Below, one piece after another: positions 32,728 to 40,386 of a DNA stretch of 64,000 nt. Under the pieces are notes generated by a model. That model searched no databases and was not told the origin of the DNA. It was given only the letters and a program-made list of their open reading frames with translations. Position numbers and translations under genes: made by a program. Position 1 is the stretch's first letter, and the number at the start of each line of letters is the position of its first letter. The stretch is from Niabella pedocola (lineage in GTDB: Bacteria; Bacteroidota; Bacteroidia; Chitinophagales; Chitinophagaceae). Location: positions 248,001-312,000 of the forward strand of contig NZ_JAJNEC010000006.1 of assembly GCF_021044425.1 (NCBI RefSeq). Reading direction: 5' to 3'.

Positions 32728-33132
32728 ATGGAAGCACGATTACTGCAAGGTGGAAGTCATGTTGATGAGCGGGGACAGCTGTTGTACAATAATGATTTTG
32801 AGCTGGAACCTGTAAGGCGGATCTATACAATCGAGCATAATAACACGTCCCTGGTAAGGGGATGGATGGGGCATGAAATTGAAAACCGATGGTTTTCCGT
32901 CGTTAGCGGCGGATTCCAGGTAAAAGTAAAACCCGTCAACAACTGGCAGGAACCGAAGCTGGATGAGAACGACGCTGTTGTTTTTATATTAAATGCCGGT
33001 GCACTTGATGTGCTGCATATACCGCCAGGGCATATTTTTTGCTTACAGGCATTAGAAGCGCACTCAAAAATTGTAGTGATGGCCGACCACCCTGTGGGTA
33101 CCACCAATGATGAGCACCGGTATCCGGTTTAG
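32728..33132 (+). CDS. fdtA: FdtA/QdtA-like dTDP-4-keto-6-deoxyglucose 3,4-ketoisomerase (WxcM-like)
   Basis: The start at the ATG at 32728 (MEARLLQGGSHVDERGQL), one base after the rfbA stop, gives 134 residues. The cupin fold shows RRIYTIEHNNTSLVRGWMGHEIENRWFSVVSGGFQVKV, where the RGWMGH-E block corresponds to the R-G-x-H-x-H catalytic region of FdtA/WxcM proteins (GHE here, so one histidine differs). FdtA moves the keto group from C4 to C3, after which an aminotransferase and an acetyltransferase make Fuc3NAc or Qui3NAc. The cluster context supports this. The exact product stereochemistry is not readable. Confidence 0.78.
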   Translation: MEARLLQGGSHVDERGQLLYNNDFELEPVRRIYTIEHNNTSLVRGWMGHEIENRWFSVVSGGFQVKVKPVNNWQEPKLDENDAVVFILNAGALDVLHIPPGHIFCLQALEAHSKIVVMADHPVGTTNDEHRYPV

Positions 33133-33139
33133 GCAGTAT

Positions 33140-33190
33140 CGGTATTGGTTGTTTTGAATTTAGAATTTCGGATTTAGAATTTACAGCTTG
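33140..33190. repeat. Short word-repeat tract
   Basis: GAATTTAGAATTT and GATTTAGAATTT words at about 33154-33182 lie in the gap between the FdtA-like gene and the acetyltransferase. Confidence 0.4.
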
Positions 33191-33769
33191 ATGTCTGCAA
33201 ACTTCTTTGCACACCCTTCTGCGATTATTGACGAAGGCTGCGTTATTGGTACCGGTACAAAGATCTGGCACTTTTCACACATCATGTCAGGATGCACTAT
33301 CGGGGAACATTGTAATCTCGGTCAGAATGTGATGATCGCTTCCAGGGTGGTTCTTGGCAATAATGTGCGGGTACAGAACAACGTATCCATTTATGAAGGC
33401 GTCATTTGTGAGGATGATGTATTCCTGGGGCCCAGTATGGTCTTTACCAATGTGATGAATCCGCGCAGCGCCATCAGTCGTAAAAATGAATATAAACAGA
33501 CATTGGTGAAAAAGGGTGCAACCATTGGTGCCAATGCAACCGTCGTTTGTGGAAATATGATCGGGGCATATGCTTTTATTGGCGCAGGTGCTGTGGTTAC
33601 CAAAGATGTACCGGCCTATGCCCTGGTAGTAGGAAACCCGGCGCGCCAAACGGGATGGATGAGTGAGTGTGGGCACAAGCTACAGTTTGATGCAGCAGGA
33701 ATAGCCATTTGTCCGGAAAGTGGTGTCGCGTATGAACTGAGAAGCGGAGCCGTATATAAAAAGTCTTAG
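33191..33769 (+). CDS. Sugar N/O-acetyltransferase, left-handed beta-helix (WbpD/FdtC-like)
   Basis: The ATG at 33191 gives 192 residues made of hexapeptide repeats: FFAHPSAIIDEGCVIGTGTKIWHFSHI, CNLGQNVMIASRVVLGNNV and ATIGANATVVCGNMIGAYAFIGAGAVV. The opening resembles the WbpD/WlbB and FdtC acetyltransferases that acetylate the 3-amino group of nucleotide-linked amino sugars. It lies in the dTDP-sugar block, 58 bases after the FdtA-like gene and directly before a Gfo/Idh/MocA oxidoreductase. The matching aminotransferase was not found in the window. The 58-base gap is a word tract with repeated GAATTTAGAATTT-like text. Confidence 0.85.
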   Translation: MSANFFAHPSAIIDEGCVIGTGTKIWHFSHIMSGCTIGEHCNLGQNVMIASRVVLGNNVRVQNNVSIYEGVICEDDVFLGPSMVFTNVMNPRSAISRKNEYKQTLVKKGATIGANATVVCGNMIGAYAFIGAGAVVTKDVPAYALVVGNPARQTGWMSECGHKLQFDAAGIAICPESGVAYELRSGAVYKKS

Positions 33770-33773
33770 AGAG

Positions 33774-34775
33774 GTGAGTAGGAAAACAAGGTTTGCAGTT
33801 GTCGGGTACGGACATATGGGGAAACGGCATGTACGTGTGATTGGGGAGCACCCTGATTGTGCGTTAACGGCAGTGATCGATATGCACCCGCAGCAGGAAT
33901 TATCCGGCATTCCTTTTTATAAGGATCTGGATCATTTTCTGGAGTCATCGGATGCCGCGGAGACAGATATAGTGGTAATCGCCACACCCAACGGGCTGCA
34001 CGCGCAACATGCTTTAAAATGTCTTGACGCCCGGAAGCACGTACTGATTGAAAAGCCGATGGCATTGAACAGCGCCGATGCTGAAGCCATTATAGCAAAA
34101 GCAGCCGATGTGCAGCGGCAGGTGTTTGTGATGATGCAGAACCGGTTTAGCCCCGTAAGTGCCTGGTTAAAAGAAGTTGTTGATAGCGGCGTGCTGGGCA
34201 AGATTTTTTTGGTTCAGGTTAATTGTTTCTGGAACCGGGACGAGCGCTATTATAAAAAAGGCAGTTGGCATGGTACCAAGGAAATGGATGGTGGCGTATT
34301 GTTTACACAGTTTAGTCATTTTATAGATCTGCTGCTTTGGTGTTTTGGAGACTTAACCAATATCCAGGCAAAACTGAACAATTTCAGTCATGGTAATTCT
34401 ATTGAAATAGAAGATACGGGGATTGTCCACTTTGATTTTGTAAACGGAGGTATGGGGTGTTTGAGTTATAGCACGGCTGTATGGGACAAAAACCTGGAGA
34501 GCAGCATTACGGTAATTGCGGAGAATGGGTCGGTAAAGGTAGGTGGGCAGTATGTGAATGAAATTGCATATTGTGATATTAAGAACTATGTTGCTTCAGA
34601 TAAACTAAAAGCAAATAGCCGTGAAAAGGATAGCAATCATCGAGAATTTGTCAGGAATATTATATTTGAACTGCAAGAAGGAACAGGAGGCTACGTCAGT
34701 GTTAGCGAAGGAGTAAAAGTAGTTGAGATAATCGAAACGATGTACAAATGCAATACGCAGGCAGGTCTCTATTAA
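33774..34775 (+). CDS. Gfo/Idh/MocA family oxidoreductase (WbpB/WlbA-like)
   Basis: The frame starts at a GTG, 4 bases after the acetyltransferase stop, and encodes 333 residues. The N-terminal Rossmann motif GYGHMGKRHV (about 11-20) binds NAD, and the E-K-P motif (LIEKPMAL, about 90-97) holds the catalytic Lys. WbpB/WlbA proteins oxidise the 3'-hydroxyl of UDP-GlcNAc(A) and work with an aminotransferase (WbpE) and an acetyltransferase (WbpD). Here the oxidoreductase and acetyltransferase are adjacent but no aminotransferase is present. The G+C content starts to fall in the last part of this gene. Confidence 0.85.
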   Translation: MSRKTRFAVVGYGHMGKRHVRVIGEHPDCALTAVIDMHPQQELSGIPFYKDLDHFLESSDAAETDIVVIATPNGLHAQHALKCLDARKHVLIEKPMALNSADAEAIIAKAADVQRQVFVMMQNRFSPVSAWLKEVVDSGVLGKIFLVQVNCFWNRDERYYKKGSWHGTKEMDGGVLFTQFSHFIDLLLWCFGDLTNIQAKLNNFSHGNSIEIEDTGIVHFDFVNGGMGCLSYSTAVWDKNLESSITVIAENGSVKVGGQYVNEIAYCDIKNYVASDKLKANSREKDSNHREFVRNIIFELQEGTGGYVSVSEGVKVVEIIETMYKCNTQAGLY

Positions 34776-34976
34776 AGTGAAAGTTCTAAACGATCGATTT
34801 ATTCTCAAATAAGCTAAATAATAGTGGCAGTTCTAAAAATTGTATTCTACTACAACTAAAGGGTAATTATGCGAGCATTACGGAGTTGCAGGAAGTTCCA
34901 CCCTTTTAAAATGCCGTGATAATCTGGTGAAAAATTTTTATTCCGACTTTATCGGTGCTTCTTGATAAGAAAGTGA
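34776..34976. other. A+T-rich non-coding gap at the entry to the exchangeable block
   Basis: The 201-base gap contains an AAAGGGT/ACCCTTT inverted pair (about 34857 and 34908) and no gene. The sequence composition changes visibly here to more A+T, continuing to about 40.4 kb. Confidence 0.5.
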
Positions 34977-36524
34977 ATGTTTAAAACCTTGCTTGGCTCT
35001 ACGAGCTATAAAATTGGGCTGATCTTTGGGTGCCGTATTATTGCAGCTGCGATTGGTGTATTTTTTCTGCCAATTTATATTAGATATTTGGGCGCAGAAA
35101 GTTATGGGTTGGTGGCATTTTATTCAACGATTTCCGCTGCTTTAACCTTACTTGTATTAGGTCTGAGTTCATCAAGTACAAGGGAATTTGCGGTTTTGCG
35201 TGCAAAAAATGCCCGCCCTGAACGCATGGCAAGCCTTTTGCTAAGCATAGAGGTACTGTATTGGGGAATCGTTATGTGCTTGGGAGTACTTATTATAATG
35301 CTTTCTCCTTTTATTGCCGGGCATTGGGTAAATACGAAAGAACTGGACTCCCAGGTCGTCTTGTATTGTGTTATGCTAATGGGAGGTCTCTTTATTTGCC
35401 AGATGCCTTCATCGGTATATGAAGGTACATTAGCTGGGCTACAGAAACAGGCACAGCAGGAACTAATTACATTATCCACAGCAATAGTAAAAGCAGTTGG
35501 AGTTGTCTTTATATTAAAGTACGTTAATTCTAGTATCATTGCGTTCTTTATATGGCAGGCCGTGATTACATTGCTCGGAACGCTTATACTTAGGATATAT
35601 GCCTACCGAGTGATTAGTATCAAGTCTGTTAAGAAATTTTTTTCCAGAAAAATGCTGCTGGGAATCAGACGCTATTCCGTTGGCATGACTGGAATTGCAG
35701 TGGTTACTTTTTTTATATCAGGCATTGATAAAGTAGTTGTTTCAAAGTTTTTAATGCTGGAGGTTGTTGGGTACTATAATATTGCATTTTTGCTGTCAAA
35801 TTTGCTGGTGATGATATCAGCTCCCATTCATAAAATTGCGCTCCCCAAGTTTAATGAACTGGAAGCAAAAAATAAATTCGATGAACTCCGCTCACTGTAT
35901 TATAAGTATAATCGATGGGTGATAGTGCTCGTAATGCCTGCAGGATTGGCGCTTGCGGTATTTGCTCCCGATATTTTGTTTTTATGGACTAAAAATGGAA
36001 AAATTGCGCTGGTAACAGCTCCAATACTTAGAGTAGCCTCTTTAGGAGCTATAATGAACAGCATAGCATCTACTTTTTATTCTTATACTTTGGCAAAGGG
36101 AAATACAAGGTTTGGACTCTATCAAAATCTATTCAGTCTATTAGTAATATTGCCATTAATTTTTGTTTTAACAATAAAGTATGGCGCCGTTGGTGCCGCT
36201 AGTTGTACCTTAATATACAATGCCTTGTTGCTGTCGGTATCGCTTCCGATTTTTCATTCGATTTATATGAAAGGGGAGTATATTTTTTGGCTGAAAAATA
36301 TATTGAGTGTTCCTGTCTGTGTTGCTATAATAGTGTTCGTGGGCGGAAGATACATTCAGAAGCTCTACTACCCTGATCTTAATCTGATCCAGTTAATGGG
36401 TATAAACCTTTTGTTGTTTACACTATACGCATTTTTAATAACAGATACTAGAACATCTCTGCTTCTGATATACAATAAGATTATAAGGCATGGAAAAGAA
36501 ATGTCCAGGACAGGTGACAGCTAA
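34977..36524 (+). CDS. wzx: Polysaccharide flippase (Wzx-like, MATE/PST superfamily)
   Basis: The 515 residues have about 13-14 hydrophobic segments. The N-terminus has YKIGLIFGCRIIAAAIGVFFLPIYIRYLGAESYGLV, the characteristic opening of polysaccharide-transport proteins with an invariant P-x-x-x-R-x-L-G-x-x-x-x-G. It translocates undecaprenyl-linked oligosaccharide units to the periplasmic face for polymerisation. It begins the A+T-rich block. Position between sugar-nucleotide genes and glycosyltransferases fits a Wzx/Wzy-dependent pathway. Confidence 0.9.
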   Translation: MFKTLLGSTSYKIGLIFGCRIIAAAIGVFFLPIYIRYLGAESYGLVAFYSTISAALTLLVLGLSSSSTREFAVLRAKNARPERMASLLLSIEVLYWGIVMCLGVLIIMLSPFIAGHWVNTKELDSQVVLYCVMLMGGLFICQMPSSVYEGTLAGLQKQAQQELITLSTAIVKAVGVVFILKYVNSSIIAFFIWQAVITLLGTLILRIYAYRVISIKSVKKFFSRKMLLGIRRYSVGMTGIAVVTFFISGIDKVVVSKFLMLEVVGYYNIAFLLSNLLVMISAPIHKIALPKFNELEAKNKFDELRSLYYKYNRWVIVLVMPAGLALAVFAPDILFLWTKNGKIALVTAPILRVASLGAIMNSIASTFYSYTLAKGNTRFGLYQNLFSLLVILPLIFVLTIKYGAVGAASCTLIYNALLLSVSLPIFHSIYMKGEYIFWLKNILSVPVCVAIIVFVGGRYIQKLYYPDLNLIQLMGINLLLFTLYAFLITDTRTSLLLIYNKIIRHGKEMSRTGDS

Positions 36525-36664
36525 GCGACGTTAAAAGACCGATTTTGATAATCTAAAGTATCAGAAAAATAATGTTTGAATTTATTGGCCAGATCTTTTA
36601 CTATTTTTAGTTTGTTATCAATTTAGCAGGATATCTCTTTTACACATTTAGATCTCTATATATT

Positions 36665-37612
36665 ATGTTCCCGAAAGTTTCCATTCAAATTCCTACCTAT
36701 AATCAGGAGCTTACAATTTGTAGGGCTATTGAGAGCTGTATTTGTCAAGATTATCAGAATCTTGAAATTATAGTTTGCGATGATGCCTCTACAGACGGCA
36801 CTTTTTCAGCTGCTAAGACATATGAATCGGGAGTTGTAAAGGTTTTCCGGAATGAAGCTAATCTCGGAAGAGTGGGTAATTATAAGAGGTTATTTAACGA
36901 GTTGGTTAACGGTGAGTGGGTGGTGAATCTGGATGGTGATGACTACTATAAGAATCCTAAATTTATAACGAACGCTATCGATGCAATTTTGAGATATCAA
37001 AGGAAAGGGCATGAGATTGTTTTTTACCAGTCGGCCATTGAGGTTGTTACTCCGGAGGAGACGTTTAAAAGTATCCCAAAAATACCGGATGATATTTGTT
37101 TGATAAATGGAACAGATTATTTTATTAATTTTTTTTCGCTAAACGCGCGGTCCCATCTTACAACAATCTATAATCATTTCAATGCAAGCCGTGTTAAGTT
37201 CTATGAATGGGATACTTTATTTTCGGATTTGAATTCCATAGCTAAGCTATCATTATTGGGCGAAGTGATACTCGATAAGAGGATTTGTGGAGTGTGGAAT
37301 ATTCATTCTGCTAATGAATCAAAAAAACTGGAAAAATATGTTGAACGAGAAATAAAATCTCGGACACATGTTGCTGAATTCGCGCAGCCTTATATCGGCA
37401 CACGGGAGGCTGAGAAATGGAAAAAAAAGGCAATAGATGAGATTTATCATAATCTTTTGTATAAGAATTTAAAGAGTGATATATTAACGCGAGGTGACTG
37501 GTTACGTTTGTTTCGATATTTTAAAAATGAGCCCTATTATTATAAAACGGCTTTGAAATATTTGATTCTGTTTTTAATACCCAAAAGGAGACATATTGAG
37601 AAGGTTGTTTAG
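36665..37612 (+). CDS. Glycosyltransferase family 2
   Basis: The 315 residues form a GT-A fold. VSIQIPTYNQELTICRAIESC (about 4-24) is the GT2 opening with the TYN sequence. Two acidic motifs follow: the DDAS nucleotide-binding Asp pair (about 39-42) and NLDGDDYY (about 90-97, with the DxD-like metal site). The C-terminal half has R-S-H-L-T-T and a conserved W. The donor sugar is unknown. The next gene overlaps the end by 17 bases. The codon use is A+T-rich like its neighbours. Confidence 0.88.
   Translation: MFPKVSIQIPTYNQELTICRAIESCICQDYQNLEIIVCDDASTDGTFSAAKTYESGVVKVFRNEANLGRVGNYKRLFNELVNGEWVVNLDGDDYYKNPKFITNAIDAILRYQRKGHEIVFYQSAIEVVTPEETFKSIPKIPDDICLINGTDYFINFFSLNARSHLTTIYNHFNASRVKFYEWDTLFSDLNSIAKLSLLGEVILDKRICGVWNIHSANESKKLEKYVEREIKSRTHVAEFAQPYIGTREAEKWKKKAIDEIYHNLLYKNLKSDILTRGDWLRLFRYFKNEPYYYKTALKYLILFLIPKRRHIEKVV
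37583..37589 (+). promoter_or_regulatory. Strong Shine-Dalgarno for a TTG start
   Basis: AAAAGGAG lies 6 bases before the TTG at 37596, inside the end of the GT2 gene. Clear Shine-Dalgarno sites are rare in this window, so this supports the unusual start and suggests an imported origin. Confidence 0.5.
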
Positions 37613-38177
37613 ATTCATAACTGCACAAGTGGATATTGCAAGAAGTACCATCAGGATAGGAGTTTTAAAGTTGCTTTATCCTGGTTTGAAAATTATTGGG
37701 TCTACTATTGCTTCCGGGTGTAAGATTATTTGCGTGAAGGGATCCGTAATTGTTATCGAGAATAGTTTTATTGAGAGGGGAACAAAAATTATTGCAGATC
37801 ATGGAGGTGAAGTTTATATCAGAAATAGTTATATTGGTGACAACTGTGTTATTGTAGCGAGGGAACTAATAAGGATCGAACAAGGGACAAAGATTGCGGA
37901 AATGGTTGTGATCCGCGACCAGGACCATCAGATAAATGATTTGTCACAATTTAATACTGCACCAATTTTCATAGGCGCAAATGTATGGATAGGAGCTAAG
38001 GTAACCATTTTAAAAGGTTCTGATATCGGGGATGGCTGTGTAGTTGGGGCTCATTCGATTGTAAAAAACAAATTGGATGGTGACGCAGTATATGTGGGTG
38101 CGCCTGCAAGAAAGATAAAAGTGATAACCAGAGGAGATATTTCTCATATAGGAGCAAACAACTCGAAACACATTTGA
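37596..38177 (+). CDS. Hexapeptide-repeat acyltransferase
   Basis: The start is TTG at 37596 with a good Shine-Dalgarno, overlapping the GT2 gene by 17 bases. The 193 residues form a left-handed beta-helix (about 45-175). The family signature includes a histidine in the DQDHQINDL segment (about 110), the catalytic base of acetyltransferases such as WcaF/maltose acetyltransferase-like enzymes, and IGANVWIGAKVTILKGSDIGDGCVVGAHSIVKN at the C-terminal coils. It probably O-acetylates the polysaccharide repeat unit or its precursor in the cytosol. Confidence 0.85.
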   Translation: MRRLFRFITAQVDIARSTIRIGVLKLLYPGLKIIGSTIASGCKIICVKGSVIVIENSFIERGTKIIADHGGEVYIRNSYIGDNCVIVARELIRIEQGTKIAEMVVIRDQDHQINDLSQFNTAPIFIGANVWIGAKVTILKGSDIGDGCVVGAHSIVKNKLDGDAVYVGAPARKIKVITRGDISHIGANNSKHI

Positions 38178-38285
38178 GACCTGTAAAGACGTTCTTAATT
38201 GATTTGATCAAATGAAGTGGCAAAAGACAAACTTCTGATTCCGAAAATTGATAATGATAATTCATTATTACTTAAATTTATTTAG

Positions 38286-39332
38286 CTGAGAACTGTATTT
38301 CATATAATTGATTCCTTAGGCCGGGGTGGGGCGGAGCGCATATTAATTGATTCAATTAATAGAATGGATAGTAGTAAAAATTATCTTATCTATTTTCATT
38401 CACCGAATACATTGGAAAATGATGTGCAAAATGCCAATGTGATTTGTTTAAACAAGATGGGGAAAGGTGGTAATCTGTTTGCAATTCTCCTGTTACGGAA
38501 ACTCATAAATAAATATAAGGCGGATGTATTGCATGCGCACTCTTATTGGACAAATATTGTTTCTAGAGTAGCTGCGCCTGAAAATGTTAAAGTTATCAAT
38601 CATTATCATTTCGCGGATTATGATACAATGAAGGATAAAAAGTCAGTGAGAAGAATGATTGTTTTAGACAGGTTGACAGAAAGAAAGTTACTAACCAGGG
38701 TTGGCGTTTCAAAATATGTTGAGCGAATACTTAATTCAACGTTTCCAAAAGGAAAAAATGTTTGCGTACCTAATTTTGTTTTAGGTGAAGAAGCTATAAA
38801 TAGAGTTGTGAATTATTATTCGAAAGAACAATTAAATATGGTAGCTGTTGGAACGATCAAAAGTGAAAAGAATTACTCATTCTATATTGAGGCATTTAAT
38901 GGGTTGCGAGATTTTCCGGTTTCAATCGATATATATGGCGGTGGCGATTCTCTTGCCCAATATCGGCAGCGTGTCAGTGCTCTGAAATTGGATAACATTC
39001 GATTCAAAGGCGAAGTCGCCAATGTTCCTCAAGTCTTAGATAAGTATAATTTGTTTACTTCAGCTTCAACTTCTGAAACTTTTGGAATAGCTCTAATGGA
39101 GGGAGTAAGAGCTGGGCTTCCATTACTCGTTTCTGATATACCGGCATTTAAAGAGGTGGCTCCCAAATCCGCAGCAACTTTTTTTAATCCGTATGATGTA
39201 GGAGACTTTATTGATAAAGTTAAATCAATCCTGGAAGCAAAGCTTATACCTTCTCTGAGTGATTATAATAGTTGCCTGAAAACGTATTCTGTGGATACTT
39301 ATTTAGCGAAAATAGCAGATTTATATAGATAG
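38286..39332 (+). CDS. Glycosyltransferase family 4 with a likely CTG start
   Basis: The in-frame ATG at 38364 would remove the N-terminal strand and the G-G-A-E loop that GT4 enzymes need. Upstream in the same frame the codons read LRTVFHIIDSLGRGGAERIL, the classical GT4 opening, back to a CTG at 38286 that directly follows an in-frame TAG. Starting there gives 348 residues. The GT-B C-terminal domain has VAVGTIKSEKNYSF (about 196-209) and STSETFGIALMEGVRAGLPLLVSDIPA (about 252-278), with E-x7-E for donor binding. The donor is unknown. Some doubt remains because CTG starts are rare. Confidence 0.72.
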   Translation: MRTVFHIIDSLGRGGAERILIDSINRMDSSKNYLIYFHSPNTLENDVQNANVICLNKMGKGGNLFAILLLRKLINKYKADVLHAHSYWTNIVSRVAAPENVKVINHYHFADYDTMKDKKSVRRMIVLDRLTERKLLTRVGVSKYVERILNSTFPKGKNVCVPNFVLGEEAINRVVNYYSKEQLNMVAVGTIKSEKNYSFYIEAFNGLRDFPVSIDIYGGGDSLAQYRQRVSALKLDNIRFKGEVANVPQVLDKYNLFTSASTSETFGIALMEGVRAGLPLLVSDIPAFKEVAPKSAATFFNPYDVGDFIDKVKSILEAKLIPSLSDYNSCLKTYSVDTYLAKIADLYR

Positions 39333-39462
39333 CATAGATCAGGACATCGTTACATTTATATTCAAATTCTTATATGCATTATTTTTAAAGGTATTTAAAT
39401 GGTGTTTCTGATGTAGCTTTTGTACCACACTAATTGAGTTTGTTAATCATCATAGTAAGAAT

Positions 39463-40176
39463 ATGACCAGTAAAGATTTTTTCCCTAGATTATTTGGCTT
39501 TGCTTATCGAAGAACTATAAGAAACCTCCTGCCGGTACGAGGATACGTAAAGTATAATGAAGTGCGAGTAGAACCGATAAAAGCATTGGATAAATATTTT
39601 TCCTTCTTTCATAAGCCAATGAAGGACATCCCTTGTTATGAAGATGCAATAGTCGATGCTATAAATGAGCATGTAACAAGTGGCGACACAGTGGTGGTCG
39701 TGGGGGGAGGATACGGAGTGACAGTGGTAAGAGCTCTCCAAAAAATCGGTAAAGATGGCAAACTATTTTGTTTTGAAGGATCAAAAGAATATGTTAAGTA
39801 TGTACAGGACAGCATATCTTACAATGAACATCTAGTTCCAAAGGAAAGTATAATTGTTGAGAATAGCTTTATTGGTAGTTCAGAGCATGTATATGGCACT
39901 CATGGGCCGGGATTTCCTATAGAAAGTCTTCCATTTTGTGATGTGTTAGAGTTGGACTGTGAGGGATCTGAAAAAATGATTTTATCGAACCTTTCATATT
40001 CGCCAAGGGTGATTATTGTTGAAACACATGGCGTATATGGGGCAACAACAGAGGAAGTAAAAACCATACTTCATAGAAAGGGGTATAAAATTATTTCTGA
40101 GCGAGTAGCCGAGAAAAATTTTTTGGATATATGTATCGAAAAAGATATTATGGTGTTAGTGGCTTTAAAACGATAG
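39463..40176 (+). CDS. FkbM family SAM-dependent methyltransferase
   Basis: The 237 residues contain a Rossmann methyltransferase domain from about 60. Motif I DTVVVVGGGYGVTVVRAL (about 73-90) binds S-adenosylmethionine, the FCFEGSKEYVKYVQ stretch (about 101-114) contains the acidic motif II residue, and the LELDCEGSEKMIL block (about 164-176) is the FkbM-type D-x-E-G-x-E. FkbM-like enzymes in glycan loci methylate sugar hydroxyls. It may cap or decorate the polysaccharide. The 130-base gap before it has no clear promoter. Confidence 0.88.
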   Translation: MTSKDFFPRLFGFAYRRTIRNLLPVRGYVKYNEVRVEPIKALDKYFSFFHKPMKDIPCYEDAIVDAINEHVTSGDTVVVVGGGYGVTVVRALQKIGKDGKLFCFEGSKEYVKYVQDSISYNEHLVPKESIIVENSFIGSSEHVYGTHGPGFPIESLPFCDVLELDCEGSEKMILSNLSYSPRVIIVETHGVYGATTEEVKTILHRKGYKIISERVAEKNFLDICIEKDIMVLVALKR

Positions 40177-40386
40177 AGAGTCATTGATATTTATTCATTA
40201 TTGAAAACATGAATGATGCCTTTCGTCTTTTACCTACATACGAAGAAGTATGCGAAATGTTATATTGAGATCGTTATTTGATGGAAGACAAGGGTCAGAG
40301 AAATTGCAAAGAGAGTAATTAAAATAAATTGAGGACATCGCAGATGTTGCGGAGTGTCTGTTTATATTAAGTTTTAAATTTTACAA

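Noticed and set aside
40177..40386. Small gene at about 40209 (19 residues)
   Set aside because: Too short, no start context and no similarity recognised.
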